NCBI GenBank assembly: GCA_030765065.1
Contig: CM060989.1
Location: 59,782,001 to 59,846,000 of the forward strand
Length of the DNA stretch: 64,000 nucleotides
Source: Deroplatys truncata
Lineage: Eukaryota; Arthropoda; Insecta; Mantodea; Mantidae
Direction: 5' to 3'
This document shows, piece after piece, positions 34,045 to 45,497 of the stretch. Positions within the stretch are counted from its first letter, which is position 1, and the number at the start of each line of letters is the position of its first letter. A program made the position numbers and the translations under genes. Below the pieces are notes generated by a model, which saw nothing but the letters and a program-made list of their open reading frames with translations, was not told the origin of the DNA and did not search any database.

Positions 34045-35010
34045 CTATGTTTTGTCTGGGTTTATTGGCCGAGGAGGATGAAAAAAACGCCTCACACGAG
34101 CGTTACTGGGCCACACATTAGGATTTAAAGCAGCTGCTAAGTGCTCTTCATCTATGTCAATTTTAAATGATGAGTATAAATCAGGATTCCGAGAGGGTAA
34201 TGGATGCACACAAACTTCCGGAAAACTTGGTTTTAAAAAATCACTTACATTCTCAGGTTTCGTATCAGGCGTAAGTCTATAAACATGTAGAGATACACAT
34301 TTAGGCACCCCTTTAAGTTTATTATTTCCTGCATCCACAGTAACACTATTGCCAATTACAGTAGGTGTTTTGCGTTTATTACGCTTACGGACAACATCGC
34401 TCCACAATTCAGAAGAAGGTGAATTTTGTGGTTGTATCATCACATTTGACCCATTTTCACTGATGGCCACATTAGACTCGCATACTAATTTAGCGTTTGT
34501 ATTGTCGTTACCTTCCATTGGCAAAGCACTGTTATCAATTTTATTTACCGCGTCATTATTGGAACACGGCATTTTATTTACTTGACTGTCCACTTCACTC
34601 ACTTGCATATCAGTGTTTAATAACGGTCTTGCTGGTGATACCACTTGCTGCATAAGAATGTTTACTTTTTCACGCAATTCACTTATAATGCAGTCCTTCT
34701 GATGAACCACGTATCTAAAAATACGTATGTCAATTTTGTCCGATGCAGAGACTTCACTTAAAGCATCAAAAAAAGCCACGTCCACGTCCATGTCCTTGTC
34801 CTTATCCTTATTATTTAGTTCATTCGCGACATCACAACATCTTATTGTATTGTCATCAATAAATTTTATACTGGTTATTAATTTAGCACAACTCAGATGA
34901 TATTGATTGTCACACTCACTACACTTTAAACCGTTTACCAATTTAGATTTACATCGTTTACAGCAATTCAAAACTCCACTTGCACTGTTACTACTGTTAG
35001 AGGCAACCAT
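34045..35010 (-). CDS. LINE ORF1 protein with PHD-like zinc finger
   Basis: Open frame on the minus strand ending TAG at 34045. The start is chosen at 35010 (MVASNSSNSASGVLNCCKRC); an upstream ATG at 35109 adds 33 residues of doubtful origin. The region CKRCKSKLVNGLKC SECDNQYHLSC (residues about 17-41 from this start) has the Cys spacing of a PHD-type or related zinc finger, as found in ORF1 of CR1-type LINEs, where ORF1 binds the element RNA. The C-terminal part, LHVYRLTPDTKPENVSDFL, looks like an RRM-type or similar fold. No stop in over 320 codons. The ORF2 frame overlaps its last codons. Confidence 0.8.
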   Translation of the reverse strand: MVASNSSNSASGVLNCCKRCKSKLVNGLKCSECDNQYHLSCAKLITSIKFIDDNTIRCCDVANELNNKDKDKDMDVDVAFFDALSEVSASDKIDIRIFRYVVHQKDCIISELREKVNILMQQVVSPARPLLNTDMQVSEVDSQVNKMPCSNNDAVNKIDNSALPMEGNDNTNAKLVCESNVAISENGSNVMIQPQNSPSSELWSDVVRKRNKRKTPTVIGNSVTVDAGNNKLKGVPKCVSLHVYRLTPDTKPENVSDFLKPSFPEVCVHPLPSRNPDLYSSFKIDIDEEHLAAALNPNVWPSNARVRRFFHPPRPINPDKT

Positions 35011-35100
35011 ATTGAGGTTAAATGCGGAGCAAACGCTCGCACGACCGTACACGACGAGAGGCCACAGACCAATATGTCCTGTACAATAATGGCTGAAGTT

Positions 35101-36507
35101 TTGTTCCATTCTTTATAAAATGTCCCTTTAAAAATATTAAATTTGATGTGTCCGAGCATTTTTTAAGCAAGAGTTCGTTTTAATTTTATTTTCATTACTT
35201 CTTACTTATGAAATATTCTGTATAATGCCCTAAAAGTTTTATTTCTGATACGAATATCGCATACATGAAATATTGATAAATCTGTTGTTTGGGATGCGCG
35301 GAATTTCTGAATATGTTCCATTTGTATCTCTAATAGAATGCCGATTTAAAGACGAATTTTATTGTTTATTGAAGTTACACACACGAGCACGGCCTTTTCC
35401 TGAAAAACAAGTTTGAAGCTCAGATAGCTTCAGTAACACGTTTCATGTGAAATCTGAATGTGCCATTTTTGGATGAAATGCAATATCTAAATTTGTTCCT
35501 TATGTGTCTATTGTAATTTATGTCTACAAAATGCAGTTTGTGAAAACAAATAAGTTGGAAGTAAGAAGTTTTCTTGGAGTAACTCTGTATTTTAGAATAA
35601 AGGAGATTACGTTACTTACAGCAGAGTATGAAACTGGTCAAGATTTATTTTAACAGTATTACCTCTCAGACATGCCAATGTTCTTCACTTTGCCCCTCCC
35701 TTCTGTTGTAACTGCATCTCCTGATAGCCTTCCGTTATTGGAATAAATAAAACATGAGTATTCCGATTAATTAATTAACGTGGTTTACCAAAAACGTGAC
35801 CATTACTTCCGCACGCCTGTCCATTTCACTCTGTCTTTATGGAGACTTTTTGAGTGTAATGACCCTTCAATACAAATTTCAATTACCGAAGGAAATGTCT
35901 CAGGCATCAGCTCTGTCGCTTGTTTCTGGAGGTCACTTGTTCAAATCTCGTGTACTGATCAATGTGGACTGGATTGACATGACTCAAATTCCACACACAG
36001 AATAAAATAAATAAAACATATTATACAGGAAGTCTACTACGAAAGTTAGTCCACCTATTAAGGATATCTTCAAAGAGATGGTGCAGGTAACCGACTACGT
36101 AACTAAGGTCATCTGTCCAGTCTTACACTTAGCTGTGTATGCACCCACAAAACAGCAATCCCGAATTTTAAAGGGATGTTAAGCGTGCCCAAAATATACA
36201 AATTATGTAAATATTGTGGCGATTTTCATTGATATCCGTTTAATGGCTCACTATGTTAGAACTACTTCTTTAGTCCACCACACTATAATACGCTGATTAC
36301 ATGTGACGTAATTGAACTATAATGACATCCTTTATACTTCAGCGACTCATTATGACCTTTTTCGGCGGCGTGCGCAGCTCGTCCATACCTTTTAACACCT
36401 TCAAAGCAGCAGATCCATTCCCGAGATAAGATAACGAAATATGTGTATTTAAAATAAAATAAATTCTGTTCATTGTAATTTTAATATTCTAATACATGGA
36501 GTTCATT
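35101..36507. other. unassigned stretch with a trace of ATR
   Basis: Mostly unique. Around 35370-35500 a very diverged plus ATR 3' region is recognisable (CATGTGAAATCTGAATG, TTTTTGGATGAAATGCAAT). Open frames of 60-70 codons at 35780-36005 have no domain. Confidence 0.4.
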
Positions 36508-37069
36508 TGTGATGTAGTGGCTATAGCCCAAAGTTATCGGGAGATCTGTGCCGAGCAGTCCGAGTAAACAACGATAAAGCCACTTGCCAGCACACCGGGC
36601 GCGCTATCGGAAGATAACTAGAACTTTCTGGAGGCTTTAGCTCCCCTCTCCTCCAGAAAGTGTGTCGAAATTGTTCTAGAACATTCGAGAACCTTGTGGA
36701 ATATTCTACTGCTTATATAAGCGAGCGCTCTCGCCCGCAGTCAGTTAGTGCGTGTCGAGTGTGACAGAGTGGAGTTGAGTCAGTCAGTTTGCGAGAGAGT
36801 TAGCGACTGCGTTTATGGTGCGACATCAAGAGCGGTTCTCCGAGCAAGTTGTGACGTCAGCAAGTGCTAATGCGGAGCGACGGGTTGTGGAGGTCCTGTG
36901 TTCGACTCCCGAGCAAAGTGAACCGTACAGCTAAAAGAGGCTACATCACGAAGGAAGTTAAGCCACAGAATTCAACTAGTTCACCCTAGTGAAGTGAACT
37001 ACATAAAATCGAAAGAGTGACAGTGGGAACTCTGTGAAAGTTGAAGAACTGGACAAAGTCACAATATGT
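36508..37069 (+). mobile_element. solo LTR fossil, family L2
   Basis: About 560 bp starting TGTGATGTAGTGGC, sister of 22982-23501. A clear TATA box (CTTATATAAGCGAGCG, 36713-36728) is followed by CAGTCAGTTAGTGCG, an initiator-like sequence common in insect Gypsy LTRs. A possible CATT duplication (36504-36507 and 37070-37073) would place the end at 37069; the 3' border is uncertain. No internal coding region. Old. Confidence 0.6.
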
Positions 37070-37347
37070 CATTCTTTAAAGTTACCCGCAAAAATCAGTA
37101 AATACGGTCTGGGCTCAGCATACTGCCATCTTTGCACTAGTCGCTAATAGGCTCAAGGTCCTGCCATCTGATCAGCATTTAATTACACGTACTTAACAAG
37201 GTAATATCTTTTTCTAAAAACTCAAAGTTTTGCAATTGCGAGTAGTGTGGTCGACCGAAACAGCCATATGCAACTCAATTATAATGGTAATTAAGACGCT
37301 TGTATGAAAATTACTACTCGCGTATTAACTACTACCATTATAGTCTT

Positions 37348-38045
37348 GTTGCATAATATACTATTGTTCAGTGATGGTTGGATTTAATTTCAACCCTTGG
37401 AAAACAGTGCATGTAACAGGGTATTGAAGGAGCATGACCAGAACCTTTCTAAGGAACAAGCACCGCCTACTATCGAGAGATGATGACTCTGCGGCAATGT
37501 GAGAGGCTCGCGTTCAAGAGGTACAGAGTTCGAATCTGTTATGGCGGCCGCCCTGACCTTAGATTTTTCGTGGTTTTCCCAGATCGGTAGGTGATTGCTG
37601 GATTGGTTCCTCCTCTAACACAAATTTCTTCTCCGTCGTTTTCTATCTCCATAATTTCCTTTCATCTGTTTCACCTTAATATGTTTCAGGACTGCAGGAC
37701 GAGGCGACTGCGATTGGTGCATGACTGTGGTACGGTGGAGTTTGTGCTGTGTAAAGGCTTTTCCCCTGGCTAATGAATTGCGACTGATGTCCCTTCCTGG
37801 GGGGTTAGCTCCTGGAATCTTGGGGTTGATGATGGCGCAGGCAGGTTCGCCAGGATTGGGTCATTCTGGAATCGTTAGGGACGCTTTTCTTGCTTGCGCG
37901 CATTGTCATTCTGACCCGGTCACTCTTTGGATCTCCGTTTCATCCCGTTCTCCCAGGGGTCACGTAAGGCACAATGGGCCTAAGTGCGGTGCTGAGCTCC
38001 AGTGCCTGAGGACCCCCTCCGTCTGACTAGCCTATCCTATTTTAT
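37348..38045 (+). repeat. SINE, tRNA-derived, with long body
   Basis: A leading block (37348-37490, ATATACTATTGTTCAGTG onward) and a head with B-box-like AGAGTTCGAATCTG are followed by the shared SINE core (TTTTTCGTGGTTTTCCC, TTTCATCTGTTTCACC, TTTCAGGACTGCAGG) and a GC-rich 3' part ending in CTATCCTAT repeats at 38028-38045. The first 420 bp recur at 42723-43057. It has no coding function; the 101-codon frame at 37721-38026 is within it. Confidence 0.7.
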
Positions 38046-39179
38046 ATTACAGCGTCTTGGTATAAAACCTGACCGCACGCACGGGGTTTTGCTACCGGGT
38101 AGCACAACATGCCACAGCCGGCCGTGCCAACACTCTGTCTTCGCTTCTTAAGTCTGCTTTCTTGTAAACCTGTACGTAAACTATAACAAAATTAACTGTT
38201 ACCTCATGGCAAATGCTCTATATGCAGAACTCACTGAAGCCCCAACTTTGATAGTGATTTTCGTGGCGAACGTTCAAGATTTTCGCCAGTTTCGTTTAAT
38301 GTTTCTACTGTTAACACTGTACGTCTTCGTATGTGTTTCTTGTTTTGTACTGAACCAGTAGTCTCAAATGTATTCACAGGATCATGAAATGAAGCTATGG
38401 AAGAAGGCAATTGTGCACGAAACCTCAGATGAATTCTTCATGAACGCGACAAGCCGATTCATATTTAATATAACATTTACATACAAATACATGTTGTTCT
38501 AAAGACAACTTTCTTACCATCTTTGCAAATGAAGGTAGCCTACTGGCGCTAATGACTACGTGGTAACTGAAGGACAGAAAGCTTATCGTGAGTGTGGGGT
38601 GTGGGGAATGGGTAAGCCAGCCGGCATCAGCTCTGACGCACAACACCGTGCAAGCAGTCAGCTTTTATCCCGAAGTCCCAGTACTACGACGACGACTCGA
38701 CTACTGAAGCTAGGTTTAAACATCATCTAAATTGCTTTAAATAGCTAAGATGAAACTCAGTGTAGAAGGTAGGTTTTTATATAATAAAACAAACGCGTAT
38801 CCAAAGAAATGCGGCTGGGGAGGATATTAATGAGCATGAGCTAAATATCGCACAAATCTAATCAGATGTGGCCGAAAAATAGAAAAATAAAGTACGTATA
38901 ATAAAATAAGCAGAAATATCAACCTTGTCAAAGTTCGAAGAAAAGAAACCCACAGCTTTAAAGTTCCGCAGCTGAACACAAGACGGCAAACAGGAAAGTA
39001 ATAAAGCAATCAGGACGCCTTCTACTGCATGACTGAGTAATCAAATACACAAAGATAACGAGCTACGCATCGGGCCTAAAAACGGACACCGTCCGAGAAA
39101 ATGAACTAACCAGGAGGGGTAGAATGTAGGATGTAATTACCGGAGGGGAACACCTCGCCACTGCGACAAGTACATCTAT
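38046..39179. other. unassigned stretch
   Basis: Unique DNA; several short frames without domains. Confidence 0.4.
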
Positions 39180-39640
39180 TGTGGTTACACCCTCCGGGAG
39201 GAAGGGAGGAAGTGAAGCAGCCTCAAGGGGTCGCACGTTCGCAGATAGATGGTATCACAGAGACGCACGGATGTCCCTATCATTTCCAGTACGAAACACC
39301 CGCTCTCGCCAGTAGAGGCGAAGAGCCCCGCGAGTGGCCGATGAAGCGGCCCTTGCAGGCAGGATAACGCGCCCTGGTGTTGGTTGGGAGGAATCCTTCC
39401 AAAGCGCATCAACATGCTGTGTATCACCAGACGCACTACGGAATCCGGACACTGCCTGAAAAATGAAAGGGAGAAGGATGAAATTACAGGAAATGAGGGA
39501 AAAGGAGAAACCGTGGTAGAATACACCACCCCAGCATTGGCCTAGGCTACAAGAGAAAAATCATTAATGGTCAGAGTGAGCGGCCACCGAGAATCGAACC
39601 CGGTACTACGAGGTGTATGTTAAATAAGGTTCGTTTGCAA
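39180..39640 (-). repeat. SINE, tRNA-derived, minus strand
   Basis: A head near 39580-39612 contains the complement of a B box (GGGTTCGATTCTCGG). The body at 39480-39545 matches the SINE core in complement (CCTAGGCCAATGCTGGGG, TGTATTCTACCACGGTTTC). The GC-rich 3' part continues to about 39180. Confidence 0.6.
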
Positions 39641-39678
39641 TAAGGTACGAACTACTAAATATTTGTCGATAGTTTTTT

Positions 39679-40633
39679 ACTTTCTCTACTACGTAAAGTA
39701 GGGGAAGTATTGTATTCCACCCAAAAATTCGATACCGAGATTTCACCGGAAATACATGTTTTGAGACCCCCTGAATCCAAAAAAAAACATTTTTGGAAAC
39801 ATGTCCGTGTGTGTGTCTGTCTGTGTGTGTGTCTGAACAGCATAACTCAGAAACGAGCAGTCGGATAAACACCAAACTTGGTATTTAGGTTGAGTATTTT
39901 CCAGAGATGCGACACGAAGGTTTTCAAGAAAATCCCCCCACCCCAGATTACCCTTATATGGAACATTTTTCGAAAATTGTGATTTTCTCAAAAATGGCTC
40001 TAACGATTTTGATTAAAATTTCATATGTTTAAGATATTGTCATGAGAAATGAAATGTATATCTCGAATTTTCTGGGAATGTCTCCAAAAGTAGTCTTCAT
40101 TGTGAACGACTTTTGCATAACTGGTAAACCATAAGAGATAGACAAAATTTTACTACACAAAAAATGTAGATCCCGTTAAAATACACAATTTATGTCACAT
40201 ACATTTTTGTTGTTGAGTGAACCATTTTCGAGATATTGCTTGTTATTTCCTTAAACTTTTCAATACTTATTTTCTCAAATGGGAATTCGTTATTCATATT
40301 TTTTGTCTTGGATATGCAAAGAGTATTAATCTGTGGAAAAGAGAATGGTGTTGCACCTAGCAACCAGCTATTAAGAGATATGTCGATGCTTAAAGGCTAC
40401 TCTATTTCTAAATTGCCCTTGCAAACACAAAACAAGGGGAACATGTGCGCCTTAAGCGATAGTCAAATATTTTTAGAACTGGTCGCTATGTGTAAAATGT
40501 AATTCTCTTTGCATGTCAAAAAATCATTTCTGCAAATGTTTATCTCGATTAATATGAAATAGATGGAGAATAAGAGTTTGTAAAAATAGTTTGTACAAGA
40601 GTAGAGAAAGTCATGTGAGTGTAACACATCAGA
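39679..40633 (-). repeat. ATR repeat, full copy of the rearranged variant
   Basis: 955 bp from ACTTTCTCTACT to CATCAGA, bounded by T-runs in this orientation. It carries the same inverted internal block as 3520-4415 and 50818-51147, including AAGGGGAACATGTGCGCC. GT tract at 39807-39833. Confidence 0.9.
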
Positions 40634-40849
40634 TTTTTTAACATTGTCACAGACTTCCGCCGTCCATGCAGGAAACGTATAGCTGTTTCTAGAGTTAATT
40701 TTTTCTGCATTGGAAATGAGCCATGATACCCTCTTAGGGGACAAGTGCGGCACATGTACGAAAGCTTCTTGAAGGACATAAGTAATGCGTTTCTCTTTTG
40801 ACTAACATCACATTAACTTGTAAATACTCCTACAAATGGTTTTCTTGCA

Positions 40850-41193
40850 GGTATTCTATGATAAAGATCCGATTCCGTACCACTAGTTTGAATCCCACTC
40901 CTGACACCAACGATACCAATAACGGAATTGCTTCTGGTATTCTATGATAAAGATCCGATTCCGTACCACTAGTTTGAATCCCACTCCTGACACCATAGAT
41001 ACCAATAACAGAATTGCTTCTGGTATTCTATGATAAAGATCCGATTCCGTACCACTAGTTTGAATCCCACTCCTGACACCAACGATACCAATAACGGAAT
41101 TGATTCTGGTATTCTATGATAAAGATCCGATTCCGTACCACTAGTTTGAATCCCACTCCTGACACCAACGATACCAATAACGGAATTGATTCT
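40850..41193. repeat. 86-bp tandem array, four copies
   Basis: Four units of exactly 86 bp begin GGTATTCTATGATAAAG at 40850, 40936, 41022 and 41108 and differ at only a few positions (CAACG/CATAG, GCTTCT/GATTCT). Each unit contains AGTTTGAATCCCACTCC, a B-box-like motif, hinting at descent from a tRNA-derived sequence. The near identity indicates a recent expansion. Confidence 0.97.
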
Positions 41194-41342
41194 GCCACAG
41201 AATCTTAGACACAGAAAAATTCATCATTAGAAACTGTACACTTCTTTTGTGGATTGGCGGCGAACTTCTATTAGGAGGAGCTATTAAAATTTATTCCACA
41301 GCAGAATGAGAATTTAATTCATTGAGAAAACTATGAGGAAAG

Positions 41343-42104
41343 AACTGTATTACACCCGCATGACTTTCTCTACTCTTGTACAAACTATTTTTACAAACGC
41401 TTATTCTCCATCTACTTCATGTTAATCGAGATAAACATTTGCAGAAGCTATCTTATTGCTAATTTTCTTGTAGAGGTAAGGGGAATATGGTAGGCTTTAA
41501 GCGATGACAAATAGAAAAATGGTTGAGAAAAAGTATAAGTATTAGAAAATTTAAATAAATAACAAGGAATATCTCAGAAATGGATCACCCCACAAAAAAG
41601 TGTATATGACATAAATTATGTGTTTTAACAAGATCTACATTCTTTGTGTACAAAAATGCGGTCGGTCTCTCGGTTTGCCACTTGTAAAAGCCATTCAGAA
41701 TGACTTTTGGGGACATTATCAGAAAATTCAAGATATACATTTCATTTGCCATGAAAATATCTTAAATATAGGACATTTTAATCAAAATTGTTAGAAAATA
41801 AAAATTTTCGAATAAACTCCACGTAAAGGGTAATCTGTGGTAGGAGGATTTTCTCGAAAATGTTTGTGTCGCATCTCTGAAAGATATTGAACCTAAACAC
41901 CAAGTTTGGTATTTATCCGACTTTTCGTTTTTGAGTTATGCTGTTCAGAGACACACAGACACACATCCGTGCGCAGAATTTTTTATAAAAATGTTTTTTT
42001 TTATTCAGAGGGCCTCAAAACATGTATTTCCAGTGAAATCTCGGTATTGAATTTTTGGATGGAATGTAATGCTTCCTGTACTTACTCTACGTAGTAGAGA
42101 AAGT
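41343..42104 (+). repeat. ATR repeat, diverged copy with internal loss
   Basis: From CTGTATTACACCCG to GTAGAGAAAGT. About 60 bp are missing around 41510 (CTTTAAGCGATGACAAAT joined to GAGAAAAAGTATAAG), removing the internal A-tract site. Confidence 0.85.
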
Positions 42105-42616
42105 AATTAGTTAACCAAAATGTTTAGTAGTTTTTATTTTATTGCATAACGGAAAAACCTTTAAAAACATCTCTCGTACAACGCCATAACTTCGTTGCGG
42201 CGAGCAAATTATCCAGTTCAGAGATGGTTTTAACTGAAGCAGGCTCACAGACAGGAGTAGAGTGAAGAGATTACTCGAAGTGGACAGAGACTTTATCTCC
42301 CGGAGTTTGTTTCCTCAAAAGGAGAAAGGAGAAGAGAAGATGTCAGACCACGCCTTGCGACAGCACAAAAAACAAGAGCATGCCCGCAACATCCAAAGGA
42401 AAAGGACGAGCCAGAACTTCTGGGGGTTGAAGGTTTATTTCTAGACTTAAGATCCCTCATTTTCTAAGACCTTCATAACTCACTTTCACCTCAGGATTGG
42501 GCTACATATCGTTGCTATAAGGATGTCTGGATGGCGATGAGGAGAGAAGTTCAACCATTAAATACAATCCATATTATACTACTTTAATTTACTCTGTGCC
42601 TGAATAACCCATTAGG
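42105..42616. other. unassigned stretch
   Basis: Unique DNA, purine-rich at 42300-42410; nothing recognised. Confidence 0.4.
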
Positions 42617-42722
42617 CATCCGAGCGGAATGGCCAAATCTGTGGCCCCGGCGACCCCCCATTCTGGCCCATGGGTTTTTCATGGTTTCCCCGGGTCGCCA
42701 GGCAAATGCTGGGTGGTTCATC
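42617..42722 (+). repeat. SINE head fragment
   Basis: GAGCGGAATGGCCAAAT followed by GGTTTCCCCGGGTCGCC and GGCAAATGCTGGGTGG, the shared SINE core, cut at its 3' side by the next SINE. Confidence 0.6.
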
Positions 42723-43057
42723 TTCATAATATACTATTGTTTAGTGATGGTTGGATTTAATTTCAACCCTTGGAAAGCAGTTCACGTAACAGGACCTTTC
42801 TAAAGAACAACCACCGCCAGCACTACTACGAGAAAGGTGATTCTGCGACAACGTGAGAGGCTCGCGTTCAAGAGGTCCGGGTTCGAATCCCTTTGAGCAA
42901 CCTCCTTTAACTTTTTCGTGGTTTTCTCAGGTCGGTAGGTGAATGCTGGAGTGGTTCCTCTTCTACCACAAATTTCCTCTTCATAATTTCCTTTCATCTG
43001 TTTCACCTTACGTTTCAGGTTTGTGTTGTGTAAAGAATCTCCCTGGCTATTGATGGC
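42723..43057 (+). repeat. SINE copy, truncated
   Basis: Same element as 37348-37770, about 80 percent similar by eye: ATATACTATTGTTTAGTG start, B-box-like GGTTCGAATCCC (42888-42899), core TTTCATCTGTTTCACC. It stops at an old ATR copy. Confidence 0.75.
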
Positions 43058-44588
43058 CCACCCCAAACTACTCTTTACATGGAAAATTTTTCGAAATTTT
43101 TTATTATATAAAAATGGTCTTGACGAATTTGAATAAAATAGCATATATTAAATATATTTACATGACAAATAAAACGTATATCTTGAATTTTCTCGGAATA
43201 GTCTGCGAAATCCTCTTCATTCGGATGGATGTTTTTTTAATAATAATCTTGTATAACTGGTAAACGTTAAGTTATAGACGAAAACGTACTACACAAAAAT
43301 CTATCCAGTCTCTTTAAAACACACAGTTATTTCAAATAACCTTTTATGGCATAAGCCATTTCCGAGATATTCGTTATTAATGGTTTAGATTATTCAATAC
43401 TTAAGTCATTCTTTTAAAGTTCTGTCAGTTGTTTCTCGCGAATGTCATAAAGGGGTATGGAATTATAAGGCCAGCGTAGAGCGTCCAGTTCTTTGAGAAA
43501 AATGGGTTGTTGCTTCTCTGTATGGAAAGACAATTTGAAGTAGGAGTTGTATTGTAGTTCTTATGTTGGGGAGCCGAACTTAAAGTAGTTGCAACCGCAC
43601 GTATGGTAAAAAGTTTCCGGTAGCCTTCGCCCCAAGTTTAAAAATATTAACTTTGTAATGTTGACTGTTTCTTTAAATATTATCTTTATGTTTGCCTCGG
43701 CTGCATCAGTATTACTGTTAGAGACATGAATTTCTTTACAGGGAGTAGTGCAGCTAAGAATGTAGGCTTACCCAGATTATAATTTGTACTTCACTCCATT
43801 TATTAATTCTTTAAACGATTAAAATAACACTTTACTGATATGAGAGCTGTAAGATTATTTTATTAAATACTTGCACTTTTTAAACGCGTAAACTACTGAA
43901 TAAATATTAAACTTCTCGAGAACGTGTCTCGCGTCCGGTTAGTAACGCTGTCTACAAGCAACTGACTTCTGAATTTGTACAATTTGCCCTATTTCATATT
44001 CTGATTGGCTAATCCTACTCCAATAGAATACTTTTATTTAACTTAAGCTTTTTTCTGGTTGTTGATTGGCTATTTTATAAACTATCTAAAAAATTACATT
44101 ATTGTTGCTCCAAGAATTACCTGTAGTATTATTAAACTTTCTAATTCATCATTGTCTCAAGGTTACCTCATTGTTAGCAACTTTTAACCTATTATTCTCA
44201 CAGCTCCTACATTATTATATTACGTAATACATTCACATAACACTATTAAACATGTACATATTAATATAAACATTAATACAATGACTGTTACCTACATTTT
44301 ATATATTATATTATACACATATTGCTTTAAGGCGGGCTGTTATTATGTTTTATATTATATAATTTGACTGAAATCATTTAAGTGTTAAAAATACTGCCTC
44401 ATCTTAAACATTTGACTATCGCTGTTCTCTTTGTATCTATAAAGAAATGTGTAATGTATATATTTCTGCAAGGGTTTACCTCCATTAAAATAAAGTAAAC
44501 AGAAAAATAAGCTTTCGTAAGATAAGTTGCTATACCCAATAATAAAATATGATACAGGGTAGGGAAAGTCACGTGAATTTAACACATA
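43058..44588 (-). repeat. ATR repeat, old copy split by a solo LTR
   Basis: Two minus-strand pieces (43058-43493 and 44402-44588) read as one old-type ATR with the LTR removed: ...GCGTCCAGTTCTT joins TTAAACATTTGACTATC. The copy at 56452-57210 shows the uninterrupted sequence. Confidence 0.85.
43494..44401. mobile_element. solo LTR fossil inside ATR
   Basis: 908 bp starting TGAGAAAAATGGG and ending ACTGCCTCA, with TG...CA termini and a 4-bp duplication TCTT on both sides (43490-43493 and 44402-44405). It is unlike the other LTR families in the window. Orientation is not settled; the minus strand carries a GGCTCCCCAAC-type motif near one end. No internal region. Younger than the old ATR it interrupts. 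Confidence 0.75.
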
Positions 44589-44922
44589 TTTTTTAAAAAA
44601 ATCAAGATTGCATTTGGGACCATTTCCCTTTTTACGAGATTGAAAGTTAAAGCCAAACTTCGTAATGAAAGTCAAAATAGAGCATGCAGCAATGAACTGA
44701 GGGTTAGTGAACCTAAGGTCGCCGTCATATTTCGCAATGAAACGTCTGGGAAAAGCGTAGTCAGCTACTCAATGCCGTGCAAAGTAAGCGACGAAGTGCC
44801 CAAGTCAGTTTCGGTCAGATCAGCGAAAAATTTTTTTAAAGCGCATTGTACTGCACTGAACATAGATACAGCTTTTAATACAACAAAGCTACACAATTAA
44901 TTCATTAATAAATTAAATGCTA
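44589..44922. other. unassigned stretch
   Basis: Contains an 86-codon plus frame (44640-44900) with no recognised domain. Confidence 0.35.
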
Positions 44923-45424
44923 GGAGCGTCCAATAAGCAAGTTTCCCTATTTTATAAAAACATTACACACAATTGATCATATTGAACTAATTTTATTTAT
45001 ATTGTACGACAATCATTCTGTTACTTTTCTACATAGTCAACATGTTTTTCCAAGCATTTTTGGGAACGTCACACAAGTTTTTCCAAGCCAGTGTTATACC
45101 AGGTCGGGTCCTGTGCTCGCAAGCAGCTGTTCACTGATTTGACTTCATCATCGGTGTTAAAAGTGCTTATCTTTGATTTGTAGGAACATGTGAAAATCAC
45201 TTGGGCCAAGCTCCGGTGAATACGGAGGATACGAGAAAACTTCCAAGTTGAATCTTGACCCAGGCGGAGCTTAGAAGATTCAACTGGGAAGTTTTCTCGC
45301 ATCCTCCATATTCACCAGAACGTTTCCTAAGTGATTTTCACATGCTCCACTGACTCAAAGGTCATCATGGATGAATCAGAAGTGAACCAGAAGTCTGGTC
45401 CTGTGCTCGTAACCAGCTGTAATC
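44923..45424 (-). mobile_element. non-autonomous palindromic mariner, copy 3
   Basis: The mariner end GGAGCGTCCAATAAGCAAG at 44923 is preceded by TA. The palindromic core matches copies 1 and 2. The other inverted end is missing; the copy stops at the ACAGCTGG block, the same internal point at which copy 1 stops. The 77-residue minus frame is the same inversion artefact as in copy 1. Confidence 0.85.
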
Positions 45425-45497
45425 CTTTCCTTCCTTAATAGTGTTTAACGTCCGTTCTTACTACATACGACACTACAAGCAGTGGACACTGGTGATA

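Larger units (their letters stand above)
31117..35100 (-). mobile_element. CR1-like LINE, nearly full length
   Basis: Minus-strand non-LTR retrotransposon of about 4 kb with ORF1, ORF2 and a 3' tail of repeated GATATT units (31118-31143 in complement), typical of CR1-group LINEs that end in short tandem repeats rather than poly-A. The 5' end is not defined, estimated near 35100 in a GC-richer leader. Breaks are few (two frame changes and one stop in ORF2), so this is among the youngest elements in the window. Confidence 0.88.

Noticed and set aside
35780-36005. Overlapping 65-69 codon frames
   Set aside because: No domain, no conservation visible, no splice or promoter context; treated as chance.
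40850-41193. Possible CRISPR-like array
   Set aside because: The four units are contiguous and identical over the full 86 bp with no variable spacers, and the context is eukaryotic. It is a simple tandem repeat.
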